This document shows, in pieces, positions 48,667 through 56,868 of a stretch of DNA of 64,000 nucleotides. The notes beneath the pieces are model-generated. The model saw nothing but the letters and a program-made list of their open reading frames with translations, ran no database searches and had not been told where the DNA came from. Position 1 is the first letter of the stretch, and the number at the start of each line of letters is the position of its first letter. Source of the stretch: Fibrobacter sp. UWB5 (lineage in GTDB: Bacteria > Fibrobacterota > Fibrobacteria > Fibrobacterales > Fibrobacteraceae); NCBI RefSeq assembly GCF_002210295.1, contig NZ_MWQH01000006.1, forward strand, positions 124,001 through 188,000, read 5' to 3'. The translations under genes were made by a program, and so were the position numbers.

Positions 48667-49707
48667 TTAGTAATCCTTTACGCAACGAATGCTATAAGGG
48701 ATATGTTTTCCAATATGATCATCATCCCCAAGCCAAACACTTTGCTCAGTAATGGTGACCGCGAATGTTCCAATTTTACTAGATTCCTTAGGCAGCAAAA
48801 AATAAGCCTGCATCACGCTAACGTCATAAGCCTTCATCTTAAACAAAACAGACATTCCAGATGAATTAGCCCCGATCTTTTTCAATTTCCAATTTGATTT
48901 TGAAGCAAGATCTAGCCCTGCACTCGACGTATAGGTTCTCCATTCATAACCATTCATAATATGCCATCCATCCGGACAAATCCCCTGATGGATTTGCTCA
49001 TCACCTTCTAAAGACTCTTTCCAAAACAGCGTATCATATTTTGCAGGCAAAGCCATCGCTTCGCTCCAAGTATACTGACCTCCCCACCCATTATCGCAGA
49101 ACCACTCGTCATTCAGTTCACAATGTTTTTCTACCTTCGAATCATCAAGCATTCGCTTACTAGAATCAATCATCACACCATAGTTCAAGTTCTGAGCAAA
49201 AACTTCTATTTTATCTGCAGAACCATACGATTCAGACAAAACAACTGTTTTATACACTTGATGATCTCGAGGATCTTCGAATTCACTATAAACAGGTTCA
49301 TAATCCGAAGCAAACAAGCTATCCATATTGGGGTAAACTTTTTCCTTAGGTTTGTAAACGATGGAATCAGTCTCCCAAAAGCCTTCTTCACAATGAGCAT
49401 ATACAGTACGATTCTCCTGATACAACGTGTCTAAAGAACCTTCATCACAGTATTTCAAAACAAATTCGCTACTACTCGACTCAACCACCGACGAGCTACT
49501 ATTCTTGCCGCTTACGGAGCTAGAAGAGTTCTTTTCTGTTACAGAAGAACTAAAATTTTTCAAATCTTTCTGAGAAGACGAGGACGCGTTGTCGCTAATG
49601 CTACTCGACGAGATTTCTCCGATTGGATCGGGAGCAGAGCTACTTGATTCATCGCCGCAGGCAACGAACAAAACAGCAGAAAGCAACAACGCAACAAAAT
49701 ATTTCAC
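48667..49707 (-). CDS. FISUMP (TIGR02145) lipoprotein with Ser-rich linker
   Basis: This 346-aa predicted lipoprotein has signal MKYFVALLLSAVLFVACGDE (Cys17). A Ser-rich linker (about 20-80) leads into the Fibrobacter succinogenes major paralogous domain. Diagnostic text includes EVFAQNLNYGVMIDSSKRML, the Cys pair CELNDEWFCDNGWGGQYTWS, GICPDGWHIMNGYEWRTYTS and the C-terminal IPYSIRCVKDY. The domain is a C-type-lectin/FGE-like fold that is highly amplified in this genus, of unknown ligand. It is a monocistronic gene flanked by REP-like repeats on both sides, and a second FISUMP gene lies at the right edge of the window. Confidence 0.92.
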   Translation of the reverse strand: MKYFVALLLSAVLFVACGDESSSSAPDPIGEISSSSISDNASSSSQKDLKNFSSSVTEKNSSSSVSGKNSSSSVVESSSSEFVLKYCDEGSLDTLYQENRTVYAHCEEGFWETDSIVYKPKEKVYPNMDSLFASDYEPVYSEFEDPRDHQVYKTVVLSESYGSADKIEVFAQNLNYGVMIDSSKRMLDDSKVEKHCELNDEWFCDNGWGGQYTWSEAMALPAKYDTLFWKESLEGDEQIHQGICPDGWHIMNGYEWRTYTSSAGLDLASKSNWKLKKIGANSSGMSVLFKMKAYDVSVMQAYFLLPKESSKIGTFAVTITEQSVWLGDDDHIGKHIPYSIRCVKDY

Positions 49708-49753
49708 AGAAGACCTCCAGTAACCACAATCGTTTTTGCCAAATTTAAATTAT

Positions 49754-49779
49754 AAAAAAGGAATCACGTTAGTGATTCC
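49754..49779 (-). terminator. Terminator of the lipid A operon
   Basis: On the minus strand GGAATCAC pairs with GTGATTCC around TAAC, followed by six Ts. It lies about 90 bases past the fabZ stop. Confidence 0.85.
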
Positions 49780-49812
49780 CAATCAGCGTGACAATAAAGC
49801 AATCCTTAGCAG

Positions 49813-49849
49813 GCATCAAAGGAGATCCCGGCTTACGCCGGGAAGACAG
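49813..49849. repeat. REP-like palindrome, plus orientation
   Basis: GCATCAAAGGAGATCCCGGC, TTAC-centred, then GCCGGGAAGACAG: arms TCCCGGC/GCCGGGA. It is the best-preserved member of the family, within the 3' region of the lipid A operon. Confidence 0.75.
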
Positions 49850-49865
49850 AGAGGGCATTAAATAA

Positions 49866-50357
49866 TTACACCATAGCGGCGCTGAAGTCGGCCTTGGTGC
49901 AGAGGGTTTCCTTGCCTTCGGCATCAACGGTCAGGAGTTCGCCACTGTACTTGTAAATGCCGTGGCGAGCCATGATGAGCTTGGCCTTCAGAACGATTTC
50001 AGCCTTCGGAATCACCGGAGCGCGGAAACGGCAGTTTTCGACCCCCATGAATGCCGGGCGCTTGCCGGTAGTTTCGGCTTCGCGACCGATCATGGTGAGG
50101 AGCGTGGCAGCCTGGGCCATGGATTCAATCTGAATCACGCCGGGGAGCACCGGATTGCCCGGGAAATGTCCCTTGAGGAATCCTTCTTCGCCGGTCAAAT
50201 GCCACTTGGCAACGATTTCCATGTTTTCAGCATCGAGACTCAAGATTTCATCGACAAAGGCGAACGGGGCCTTCTGCGGAAGAACGCTGTGGACGACTTC
50301 GGCATCGTAGAGGATTCCATCGACGTTAGACTTGGGTAAAGATTCCAGCATTGACAT
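49866..50357 (-). CDS. fabZ: 3-hydroxyacyl-ACP dehydratase FabZ
   Basis: It dehydrates beta-hydroxyacyl-ACP in fatty acid elongation and competes with LpxC/LpxD for the same acyl donor pool. It has 163 aa with a hot-dog fold. LPQKAPFAFVDEILSL and the catalytic motif GHFPGNPVLPGVIQIESMAQ (His and Glu present) are clear. The ATG at 50357 (MSMLESL) is preferred to a longer start that would run well inside lpxC. It still overlaps the lpxC end by 32 bases, so translation is coupled. In Bacteroidetes these two enzymes are fused into one protein; here they remain separate. Confidence 0.93.
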   Translation of the reverse strand: MSMLESLPKSNVDGILYDAEVVHSVLPQKAPFAFVDEILSLDAENMEIVAKWHLTGEEGFLKGHFPGNPVLPGVIQIESMAQAATLLTMIGREAETTGKRPAFMGVENCRFRAPVIPKAEIVLKAKLIMARHGIYKYSGELLTVDAEGKETLCTKADFSAAMV

Positions 50358-51252
50358 AAGGAATGATTTTCTCCATGATTTGGTGGTGGGACACATGCCC
50401 TCCGTTGGTGATTTCGATTCTGACCCTCGGAAGGGCCGGACAGATAAAACTCAGGTCTCCAATCAAATCTAGTATTTTATGCATCGCAGGTTCGTTTGCG
50501 ATGCGGAATTTTGGCGAACAGGCGCTGTTTTGAGCCGCGCAATCCCCCGCTGCGAGCAGGAGTCCGCAAGATTCATCGACACCGGCAAGGAGCCCTGCCG
50601 CACGGGCGCGCTCCAGTTCCACCTGATGGATGAAGGTGCGCGCCATGAAAATTTGGTACAAGTTTTCGGGCGAATAAATGGAGACGGAGGCCGCCGACTT
50701 CAGGTCGTAACCGTCGCGGGAGGTATTGCGGTCGAGCACATACTCGACTTCGAAGGTTTCCGCCGGCGTAATGCGGACATGGCCGTAGACTGCGGTATCG
50801 CTACCCAAGTCCCACTCGGCATGCACAGGAGCATCGAAAAAGACCAGCTCTTCGGGCGCTCCGCAGAATTTTCGCATTTCGCAGAAGAACGGAATCGCAG
50901 AACCGTCCATCATCGGGACTTCGGGCTTTGTAGCATCAGAGAGTCGCACGTTAAAGCGCCGGTGCGGCCACATCAGGAACACGGGTGCCAAATGCTCCGG
51001 CGAAAGCAACTGCAGCGAAGATTCCCCCGCCGCAGAATCCGCCGAGTCCTTCAACCTATAACCGGCGGTACGTTTCGCAAAAAATTCAAGTTCTTCAAAA
51101 CAATGACACGCATCGCTGCGGTAAAAAAGCTTCTCGCCCACATACCAAGCTACAAAAGGAACCTTCTGCGGATCCTTTTCCAATGGCTCGACAGAAACAG
51201 AAGTCGAACCAAAGCTTAAGCTGGGGGATGTAAAATTCAAAATGCCACTCAT
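50326..51252 (-). CDS. lpxC: UDP-3-O-acyl-N-acetylglucosamine deacetylase LpxC
   Basis: It is the committed zinc-dependent deacetylase of lipid A synthesis. The 308-aa product is recognisable though divergent. The first zinc His lies in PEHLAPVF, followed by EVPMMDGSAIPF. The second zinc His and Asp are in HKILDLIGDL, and the third motif His is in GGHVSHHQIMEKI. FIHQVELERARAAGLLAG matches the insert between them. It sits between lpxD and fabZ on one strand, the expected pathway grouping. The N-terminal 60 residues are poorly conserved. Confidence 0.92.
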   Translation of the reverse strand: MSGILNFTSPSLSFGSTSVSVEPLEKDPQKVPFVAWYVGEKLFYRSDACHCFEELEFFAKRTAGYRLKDSADSAAGESSLQLLSPEHLAPVFLMWPHRRFNVRLSDATKPEVPMMDGSAIPFFCEMRKFCGAPEELVFFDAPVHAEWDLGSDTAVYGHVRITPAETFEVEYVLDRNTSRDGYDLKSAASVSIYSPENLYQIFMARTFIHQVELERARAAGLLAGVDESCGLLLAAGDCAAQNSACSPKFRIANEPAMHKILDLIGDLSFICPALPRVRIEITNGGHVSHHQIMEKIIPYVNAGIFTQV

Positions 51253-51280
51253 CTCGAGCTACAAAATAGCAAACTGCGAG

Positions 51281-52348
51281 CTACTTCAGGTTCTTCTTCG
51301 CCATGACGCGGAGCTCGACCATTTGACGACGCCAGATGTCGATATCAATCGCCGGGAACCCAGCGACCGTCTTGCCCGCAGGCACGCTCTTAGTCACGCC
51401 CGCTTTCGCAGTCACAATCGCATTCTTGCCGACGGTCAAGTGCCCCGCCGCCTTTGCGCCGCCTGCGAACTGCACGCCGTCTTCGAGAATCGTCGTGCCG
51501 CCGAGAGCTGTTTGCGAGGCCATGTAAATATTGTTTCCGAGAACGCAGTTGTGCGCGATTTGCACCATGGAATCTAGATGGCAGTTGTCACCGATGGTCG
51601 TCGGAGAAATGAATCCAGCCGCCACAACCGTGTTCGCGCCAAAGCTACAGCGGTTCCCGATGCGCACTCCTGCAAAGTGCGGCACCATGCGGCGCTCGCC
51701 TTCGTGCTCGTAGAATCCGAAGCCGCGGCTACCGACCACGACGCCTGCCTGAAAAATGCAACCCTCGCCCACGATGACATTCGGGTAAATGGTCACGTTC
51801 GATTCAAGGCGGCAGCCTCGCCCGATGCTTGCACCGCGCATTACGACGCAGCCAGGCCCGACAAAGCAACCTTCTTCGACAAAGCCTTCCACAACTGCCG
51901 TCGGGTGAATCCAGGGGCCGTTTTCGCCATAGCCCACGCCCATGTAGTCGCGGTCAAAATGCACGCCCGATTCCATGTTGTCATTAAAGCCATTGCCCTC
52001 GAAACGTTCCAGGAACTTGACCATGGCATGGTAAGGTTCAGCCACGGCGACAATATTCTTGGCATTCGGGAAAATCTCGGTAAACGAAACCTCGCCCGAT
52101 TGCGCCGCAGCAGAAGGCACAAACAAGAGGCCGGCAGCCGTCTTTTTCAAATCATCGTTCGAAGGACCGTTCGCATGCGTCACGCTCTCGACGCGACCCA
52201 CCCAGAAACTCACATCGTTTTCTCGAGCCTGCGTAAGCGCTGCAAAGCCCGTCAAAGTAACCTCTGGCGACTCGCGCAAGACGTTACATTCCATCGATTC
52301 TGTATTGCGTAAAAATTCAAGGACTTCGGCACAGCGAACGGAGAACAT
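51281..52348 (-). CDS. lpxD: UDP-3-O-(3-hydroxyacyl)glucosamine N-acyltransferase LpxD
   Basis: It adds the second acyl chain to the UDP-glucosamine lipid A precursor. The product is 355 aa with an N-terminal uridine-binding domain (LTGFAALTQARENDVSFWVG). A left-handed beta-helix of hexapeptide repeats follows (WIHPTAVVEGFVEEGCFVGP, IYPNVIVGEGCIFQAGVVVG). The acyl-binding/catalytic region is VQIAHNCVLGNNIYMASQTA and the C-terminal helix is IWRRQMVELRVMAKK. Its start overlaps the stop of the lipid kinase gene by one base (TAATG), and lpxC follows after 28 bases. Confidence 0.95.
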   Translation of the reverse strand: MFSVRCAEVLEFLRNTESMECNVLRESPEVTLTGFAALTQARENDVSFWVGRVESVTHANGPSNDDLKKTAAGLLFVPSAAAQSGEVSFTEIFPNAKNIVAVAEPYHAMVKFLERFEGNGFNDNMESGVHFDRDYMGVGYGENGPWIHPTAVVEGFVEEGCFVGPGCVVMRGASIGRGCRLESNVTIYPNVIVGEGCIFQAGVVVGSRGFGFYEHEGERRMVPHFAGVRIGNRCSFGANTVVAAGFISPTTIGDNCHLDSMVQIAHNCVLGNNIYMASQTALGGTTILEDGVQFAGGAKAAGHLTVGKNAIVTAKAGVTKSVPAGKTVAGFPAIDIDIWRRQMVELRVMAKKNLK

Positions 52349-53313
52349 TATTCCCCCAGCGCCATAATCTGCACCTTGCAGGCAAAGTCAATGTCTACAT
52401 GGCCACCAAGTTTACCGCTCAGGTCTTCGCCATCGAGCTGCAAGAATTCGTCTTCGGCAAATTCCAGCTTAAGGGACTTGGCCTTGCGGGTCTTGATAAA
52501 ATACTTCTTGACTAGATTCCCGATGACAGGCAAGTTCCCGACCGCAATGGCCAGCAAGAACCTGAACATGTTCGGCACGCATACGATTTCGAGCAGGCCG
52601 TCTGCCATATCGGACTTGTAGAAGGGATTCGTACCGCTAGCAAAACTTGGGATATTGCCCACAATCACGGTGCGGTGGCCGTCCAGAATTTTTTGCCAGC
52701 TGCGGCCCTCGGCATCAACAAACGAAAGCTTACCCTTTTTAAGCTGGTAAGAGCGGTCCGCAAAGAAACTCTTCACGTAATGCAGTTTGTTCACCAGCAC
52801 GGAATTCGAATTGAATTCGCCGTTGGCGCGGGCGCGGTTAAAATCGTGAGCGATTCGGGCATCGATACCGCCCGAAAAATAGTTTGCAAAGGCAAGTTTT
52901 CCGTTCACCTTCCAGATATCGAAGGGACGCGCCTTGGCCTGCAAAAGCCTACGCACCAGGAACAGAAGGCCCTTGTCCACATAGGGCTTATAAAGATTCA
53001 AAACGCGGGCAAGATCGTTACCCGTTCCAAGGGGAATCAAGCCGATTTTGACGGATTTTGCGTATTCCGAAGAAACCAAGACCGAAAGGACGGAAGACAC
53101 GGTGCCATCGCCACCGACGGCCACCAGTTTTTCTGTATTGGCAAGAGCATCCCTGATCTGATTGTCTAACCCATCGATATTGGTAAATTCGGCCTTCCAT
53201 TGGTCTTCCGTATAATTCAAAGAAGACATAATTTCGGGCAAATACTGGTGAATCACCTTGCCCTGGCCGCCGCCACTAATCGGATTAATGAGAAAGACAA
53301 ACTTATACATCAC
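52348..53313 (-). CDS. Diacylglycerol kinase family lipid kinase
   Basis: This 321-aa enzyme of the DagK/YegS type phosphorylates diacylglycerol or a related lipid at the inner membrane surface. The opening FVFLINPISGGGQGKVI, the nucleotide motif KLVAVGGDGTVSSVLSVL and IGLIPLGTGNDLARVL are classic, and the C-terminal beta domain ends in FLQLDGEDL. It has no signal peptide. It overlaps lpxD by one base and so is part of the lipid A operon, perhaps recycling diacylglycerol released in envelope synthesis; that role is inferred. Confidence 0.9.
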   Translation of the reverse strand: MMYKFVFLINPISGGGQGKVIHQYLPEIMSSLNYTEDQWKAEFTNIDGLDNQIRDALANTEKLVAVGGDGTVSSVLSVLVSSEYAKSVKIGLIPLGTGNDLARVLNLYKPYVDKGLLFLVRRLLQAKARPFDIWKVNGKLAFANYFSGGIDARIAHDFNRARANGEFNSNSVLVNKLHYVKSFFADRSYQLKKGKLSFVDAEGRSWQKILDGHRTVIVGNIPSFASGTNPFYKSDMADGLLEIVCVPNMFRFLLAIAVGNLPVIGNLVKKYFIKTRKAKSLKLEFAEDEFLQLDGEDLSGKLGGHVDIDFACKVQIMALGE

Positions 53314-53375
53314 AGCTAAAATATAATTATATAGGAAATCAAGTCTAAAGCAAAGTTTTTTGTAGCAAAAAAGCG

Positions 53376-53888
53376 TTAAGAGTTTCTCAACTCTTCTTTA
53401 ATCACCAAATAATGCTCCGCATTTTCGTGGAATTTGCGGATTTCGTCTTCGGTCAGTTCGCGCACCACATGGGCCGGAGCGCCCACTATCAGGCTACGTT
53501 CCGGGAATTCCTTATTTTGCGTCACCACGGCACCGGCAGCCACCACGCTATCCGACTTGATATGCACTCCGTCCATGAGGATTGCCCCCATGCCGATCAG
53601 CACGTGGTCGTCCACATCGCAGGCATGCAAAATGGCATTATGCCCCACCGTCACATCGTCACCCACATGGACTCCGACACCGGTCGAAAGGTGGATGGTC
53701 GCATTGTCTTGAATATTGGTACGCTTGCCAATGCGTATTTCGGCAAGGTCGGCACGGATCACCGTATTGTAAAAAACAGACGAATCATCGCCAATTTCTA
53801 CATCGCCAATGACTTTGGCACCTTCCGCAATAAACACGCGTTCGCCGAGAACGGGCTTTTTACCTTTGTATTCAATCAAACTAGCCAT
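53376..53888 (-). CDS. Gamma-class carbonic anhydrase-like protein (YrdA/PaaY family)
   Basis: This 170-aa protein has a left-handed beta-helix. Metal-binding histidines appear in NIQDNATIHLS and VGHNAILHACDV, matching the three-His site of gamma carbonic anhydrases. VFYNTVIRADLAEIRIGKRT and IGMGAILMDGVHI are typical. Many members have not been shown to hydrate CO2, so the activity is only probable. It is the first gene on this strand before the lipid kinase (62-base gap) and may share its transcript. Confidence 0.88.
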   Translation of the reverse strand: MASLIEYKGKKPVLGERVFIAEGAKVIGDVEIGDDSSVFYNTVIRADLAEIRIGKRTNIQDNATIHLSTGVGVHVGDDVTVGHNAILHACDVDDHVLIGMGAILMDGVHIKSDSVVAAGAVVTQNKEFPERSLIVGAPAHVVRELTEDEIRKFHENAEHYLVIKEELRNS

Positions 53889-53913
53889 GTTTATAATTTA
53901 TAAAAAAAATGTA

Positions 53914-53937
53914 AGACGTAGGCAGTAGAAAGTAGAC
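53914..53937. repeat. Short simple repeat
   Basis: GACGTAGGCAGTAGAAAGTAGAC resembles the repeat before the Mur ligase gene (2097) and text at 63361. It lies in the divergent region between the gamma carbonic anhydrase and aldehyde dehydrogenase genes. Confidence 0.45.
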
Positions 53938-53998
53938 CGCGATTAATTGTTTGGTTTAAATCACACCAAATTGTTATATTGCTGCTCAAGGGCTTATT

Positions 53999-55435
53999 AT
54001 GACGAACGAAAAATTAAACACGCTATTTGAAGAACAAGGGAAAAACCGCTGGAAAATCGCACAAACAAGCGTGAAAGAACGCATCGCCAAATTGCTCAAG
54101 CTCCGCAAGGTTATCGAGGCTCGACAGCAGGAATTTTACGATGCCGTGTGGACCGATTTCCACAAGCCGAAAACCGAAGCCTGGCTTACCGAAGTCTACC
54201 CTGCCCTGCAAGAAATTGACCACACCGTAAATCACTTGCCCGACTGGGTCGAAGATAAAGACGGTAGCTGGAGTTTTTTGTTCCCGTTGAATTCAAGCGT
54301 GAGTCACTTTGAGCCCAAGGGCCGCGTGCTGATTATGGCCCCGTGGAATTACCCGTTCTTGCTGTTTATTTCGCCGGTTGTAGCGGCAATTGCTGCGGGC
54401 AATGTGGTGATTGCAAAGCCGAGCCACAAGACACCGCATGTTGCCGAAGTCCTGGAATCGATTATTAAAGAAGTTTTCCCGCAGAACGAAGTCGCTGTAG
54501 TGCAGGGCGCAGGTGCCGAAATTGGCGACCAGCTGCTCGCCCTCCCCTTCGACCATGTGTTCTTTACGGGTAGCCCGAACGTGGGAGCCCATGTGGCAGA
54601 AGAAGCGGCCAAGGTTCATGCCGGAGTCACGCTCGAGCTTGGCGGGAAATCGCCGGTAATCATTCTGGACGATGTCAAAATCAAGGACGCCGCGAAGAAA
54701 CTCGCCTGGGGCAAGTGCCTGAATGCAGGCCAGACCTGCATCGCTCCCGACTACATGCTTTGCCCGCAACGTTTAATGCAACCGCTCGCCGAAGCCGTTG
54801 CAGACAACATAAAGAAGATGTACGGCGAAACCGATGAGGCACGCCGCAACTCCGAAATTTTCGTGCACATCGTAGAAAGTCGAACTGTGGAGCGCCATCA
54901 GGCACTTATCAAAGATGCAATTGCGAATGGTGCGAAGGCCGTTTTGGGCGCGCAATTCAGCCCCGAAGACATCGAAAACCGCTACACGCCCGCGACCGTA
55001 CTCACCGACGTCACGCCCGACATGCGAATCATGGAATCCGAAATTTTCGGACCGATTCTCCCGATTATCGCCTACGATTCATTAGAAGAAGCTATTGCCT
55101 TCGTTCAAGCGCGCCCGAAGCCGCTGGCTCTCTACATTTTCGGAAAGTCCGAAACGAAAATCAACGAAGTGATTGCCCGTACCACCTCGGGTTCCACCTG
55201 CGTGAACCACTGCATTTTGCAAATCGAAAATCTGTCAGTTCCTTTTGGCGGAGTCGGCATGAGCGGCACCGGCAATTATCACGGGATTTACGGTTTCAAG
55301 ACGTTCAGCCACGAGCGCAACGTGATGCGGCAGAGTGCCCTCGACACCATGACATTCCTTTACCCGCCGTACCACAAAGGCAACGAAAAAAGCCTGCGTG
55401 CAAGAATTCAGAATTTGGTCAAGAAAATATTATAA
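53999..55435 (+). CDS. Aldehyde dehydrogenase family protein, class 3-like
   Basis: This 478-aa NAD(P)-dependent oxidoreductase oxidises aldehydes, perhaps fatty or aromatic ones. Motifs are MAPWNYPFLLF, KPSHKTPHVAEVL, FFTGSPNVGAHVAEEAAK, the catalytic Glu in TLELGGKSPV and Cys in NAGQTCIAPDY, and ESEIFGPILPI. The C-terminal hydrophobic/basic end (YPPYHKGNEKSLRARIQNLV) resembles class 3/YwdH-type enzymes that associate with membranes. TATATT near 53,974 may be its -10 box. It is monocistronic. The true substrate is unknown. Confidence 0.92.
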   Translation: MTNEKLNTLFEEQGKNRWKIAQTSVKERIAKLLKLRKVIEARQQEFYDAVWTDFHKPKTEAWLTEVYPALQEIDHTVNHLPDWVEDKDGSWSFLFPLNSSVSHFEPKGRVLIMAPWNYPFLLFISPVVAAIAAGNVVIAKPSHKTPHVAEVLESIIKEVFPQNEVAVVQGAGAEIGDQLLALPFDHVFFTGSPNVGAHVAEEAAKVHAGVTLELGGKSPVIILDDVKIKDAAKKLAWGKCLNAGQTCIAPDYMLCPQRLMQPLAEAVADNIKKMYGETDEARRNSEIFVHIVESRTVERHQALIKDAIANGAKAVLGAQFSPEDIENRYTPATVLTDVTPDMRIMESEIFGPILPIIAYDSLEEAIAFVQARPKPLALYIFGKSETKINEVIARTTSGSTCVNHCILQIENLSVPFGGVGMSGTGNYHGIYGFKTFSHERNVMRQSALDTMTFLYPPYHKGNEKSLRARIQNLVKKIL

Positions 55436-55503
55436 TGTGTGATGTGTAATGTGAAATGTATGATGAATCATTTCACATTCCTCATTCCACATTTCACATT
55501 AAG
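55436..55503. repeat. Inverted simple repeat between convergent genes
   Basis: Units TGATGTGTAATGTGAAATG are followed by the complement CATTTCACATTCCTCATTCC and CATTTCACATT; AATGTGAAATG pairs with CATTTCACATT. The same AATGTGcAATGTGAgATGA style recurs near 63,383. It lies between converging stops and may act as a terminator. Confidence 0.7.
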
Positions 55504-55509
55504 CACGGT

Positions 55510-55941
55510 CTAGTGCCCGACGTACAGGCGCTTCATTTCATCGGAGATGGCCATGGGGCGACCGCGTTTCATGTCAACGAGCACCCATTGGGTTTCCGAT
55601 TCAAAAATCACCTTGCCGTCAGAAACGCGTTCAAAGCGGCATTTGCGTAAGCTGGCGACTTTACCATAGGCAGCGACCCACGTGGTTCCGCGGATTTCGT
55701 CACCGAGGAAAGCCTGATTCTTGTATTCCACGTGCTGCACATGAATCATCCAACCTGCACCCAGGTCACGCATCAGGGCCGTACCGCCCACGGAATCGGA
55801 ATGGGCAATCGCGATATCCTGGATCCACTTGACCGACCACACGTTGTTGAAATGGTGGTTGTCGTCAATCATTTCAGGCGTTACCTTGAACACCTGCGTA
55901 AACTGCATCGGGTCAACCGTTTCTTCCATCGCAATAGCCAT
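55510..55941 (-). CDS. Acyl-CoA thioesterase, hot-dog fold
   Basis: This 143-aa cytoplasmic thioesterase is of the 4-hydroxybenzoyl-CoA/YbgC type. The hot-dog signature is visible: VTPEMIDDNHHFNNVWSVKW (with the usual D..H.NN), a central VEYKNQAFLGDEIRGTTWVA and FESETQWVLVDMKRGRPMAI at the end. It lies six bases after the pyridoxal kinase gene, so the two are co-transcribed, though no shared pathway is obvious. The acyl substrate cannot be told from sequence. Confidence 0.88.
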   Translation of the reverse strand: MAIAMEETVDPMQFTQVFKVTPEMIDDNHHFNNVWSVKWIQDIAIAHSDSVGGTALMRDLGAGWMIHVQHVEYKNQAFLGDEIRGTTWVAAYGKVASLRKCRFERVSDGKVIFESETQWVLVDMKRGRPMAISDEMKRLYVGH

Positions 55942-55947
55942 AAAAAC

Positions 55948-56781
55948 CTACTCGTCTGCCAAATTTTTAATCAAGCTCGGGAGCGCAAGTTCAAACTTGA
56001 CTCCATACCAGTGAGACTTGTCTTCGTACGTCTTTTCGATACATTCCAACACAAAATCAGCCGCAATTCGGGCCGCATCGACCATGGAACGGCCGCGGAG
56101 CATGGCGCCCACAAATGCCGAAGCATAGCAGTCACCCGTGCCGTTAAAGCCCTTAGTAATCTTCTTGTGTTCGTAGTAATTGAAATCCTTGCCGTCGTAG
56201 AGCATGACGCCCGTGTAACCCGCGCGGAAACCGACACCAGTCAGCACCACCGACTTGGTACCCAATTCACAGAGCTTTTTGCAGAGCATTTCGACCGTTT
56301 CGCGGTCAATATTTTCGCTGTACTCCGTATCGGTGAGCATGCAAGCTTCGGTCATGTTCGGGAGCAATACATCGGCATGGGCGCACAAATCCTTCATGGC
56401 ATCGACAAATTCCATGTTAAAGCCGGGGTAAAGCGCCCCGTTGTCGGCCATGGCAGGGTCTACCACCCGAATCGCACCATCGACACCGTTGGTGTCCATA
56501 ATGTGCTGAACCATGTTGATTTGCTCAATAGAACCCAGATAACCGGTATAGAAAGCATCGAAGCGGATATCAGCCACGCGCCAGTGTTCGCTAATCGGCA
56601 ACATTTCCTTAGTCAGGTCCTGGAATGTCCAGCCCGTAAAGCCGCCCGTATGGGTCGAAAGAATCGCCGACGGCAACACCGCCGTCTCTACACCGCACGC
56701 AGAAATAATCGGCAGTGCCACCGTGAGGGAGCACTGTCCAAAGCACGAAATATCTTGAATCGTAAGGACTCGCCTGTACAT
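55948..56781 (-). CDS. pdxY: Pyridoxal/pyridoxamine kinase
   Basis: This 277-aa ribokinase-fold enzyme phosphorylates pyridoxal or pyridoxamine to make the PLP cofactor by salvage. MYRRVLTIQDISCFGQCSLT is the family start, so the ATG at 56781 is chosen over a TTG upstream. HTGGFTGWTF, YTGYLGS, VVDPAMADNGALY, LLPNMTEACMLT and FNGTGDCYASAFVGAMLRG (anion hole GTGD) follow in order. It is the first gene of a pair with the thioesterase. PdxY and PdxK are not easily separated by eye. Confidence 0.9.
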   Translation of the reverse strand: MYRRVLTIQDISCFGQCSLTVALPIISACGVETAVLPSAILSTHTGGFTGWTFQDLTKEMLPISEHWRVADIRFDAFYTGYLGSIEQINMVQHIMDTNGVDGAIRVVDPAMADNGALYPGFNMEFVDAMKDLCAHADVLLPNMTEACMLTDTEYSENIDRETVEMLCKKLCELGTKSVVLTGVGFRAGYTGVMLYDGKDFNYYEHKKITKGFNGTGDCYASAFVGAMLRGRSMVDAARIAADFVLECIEKTYEDKSHWYGVKFELALPSLIKNLADE

Positions 56782-56868
56782 GCCCCAAATATAGAATTGC
56801 AAAGCCCCATTTTTTTTGATTAAGTTATATTTACGACATTACAACTAGGTGTTTTACAGGAGTATGAT

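Noticed and set aside
48457-48864. 135-codon + strand open frame
   Set aside because: It runs across REP-like hairpins and into the FISUMP gene on the other strand; the translation looks like repeat sequence.
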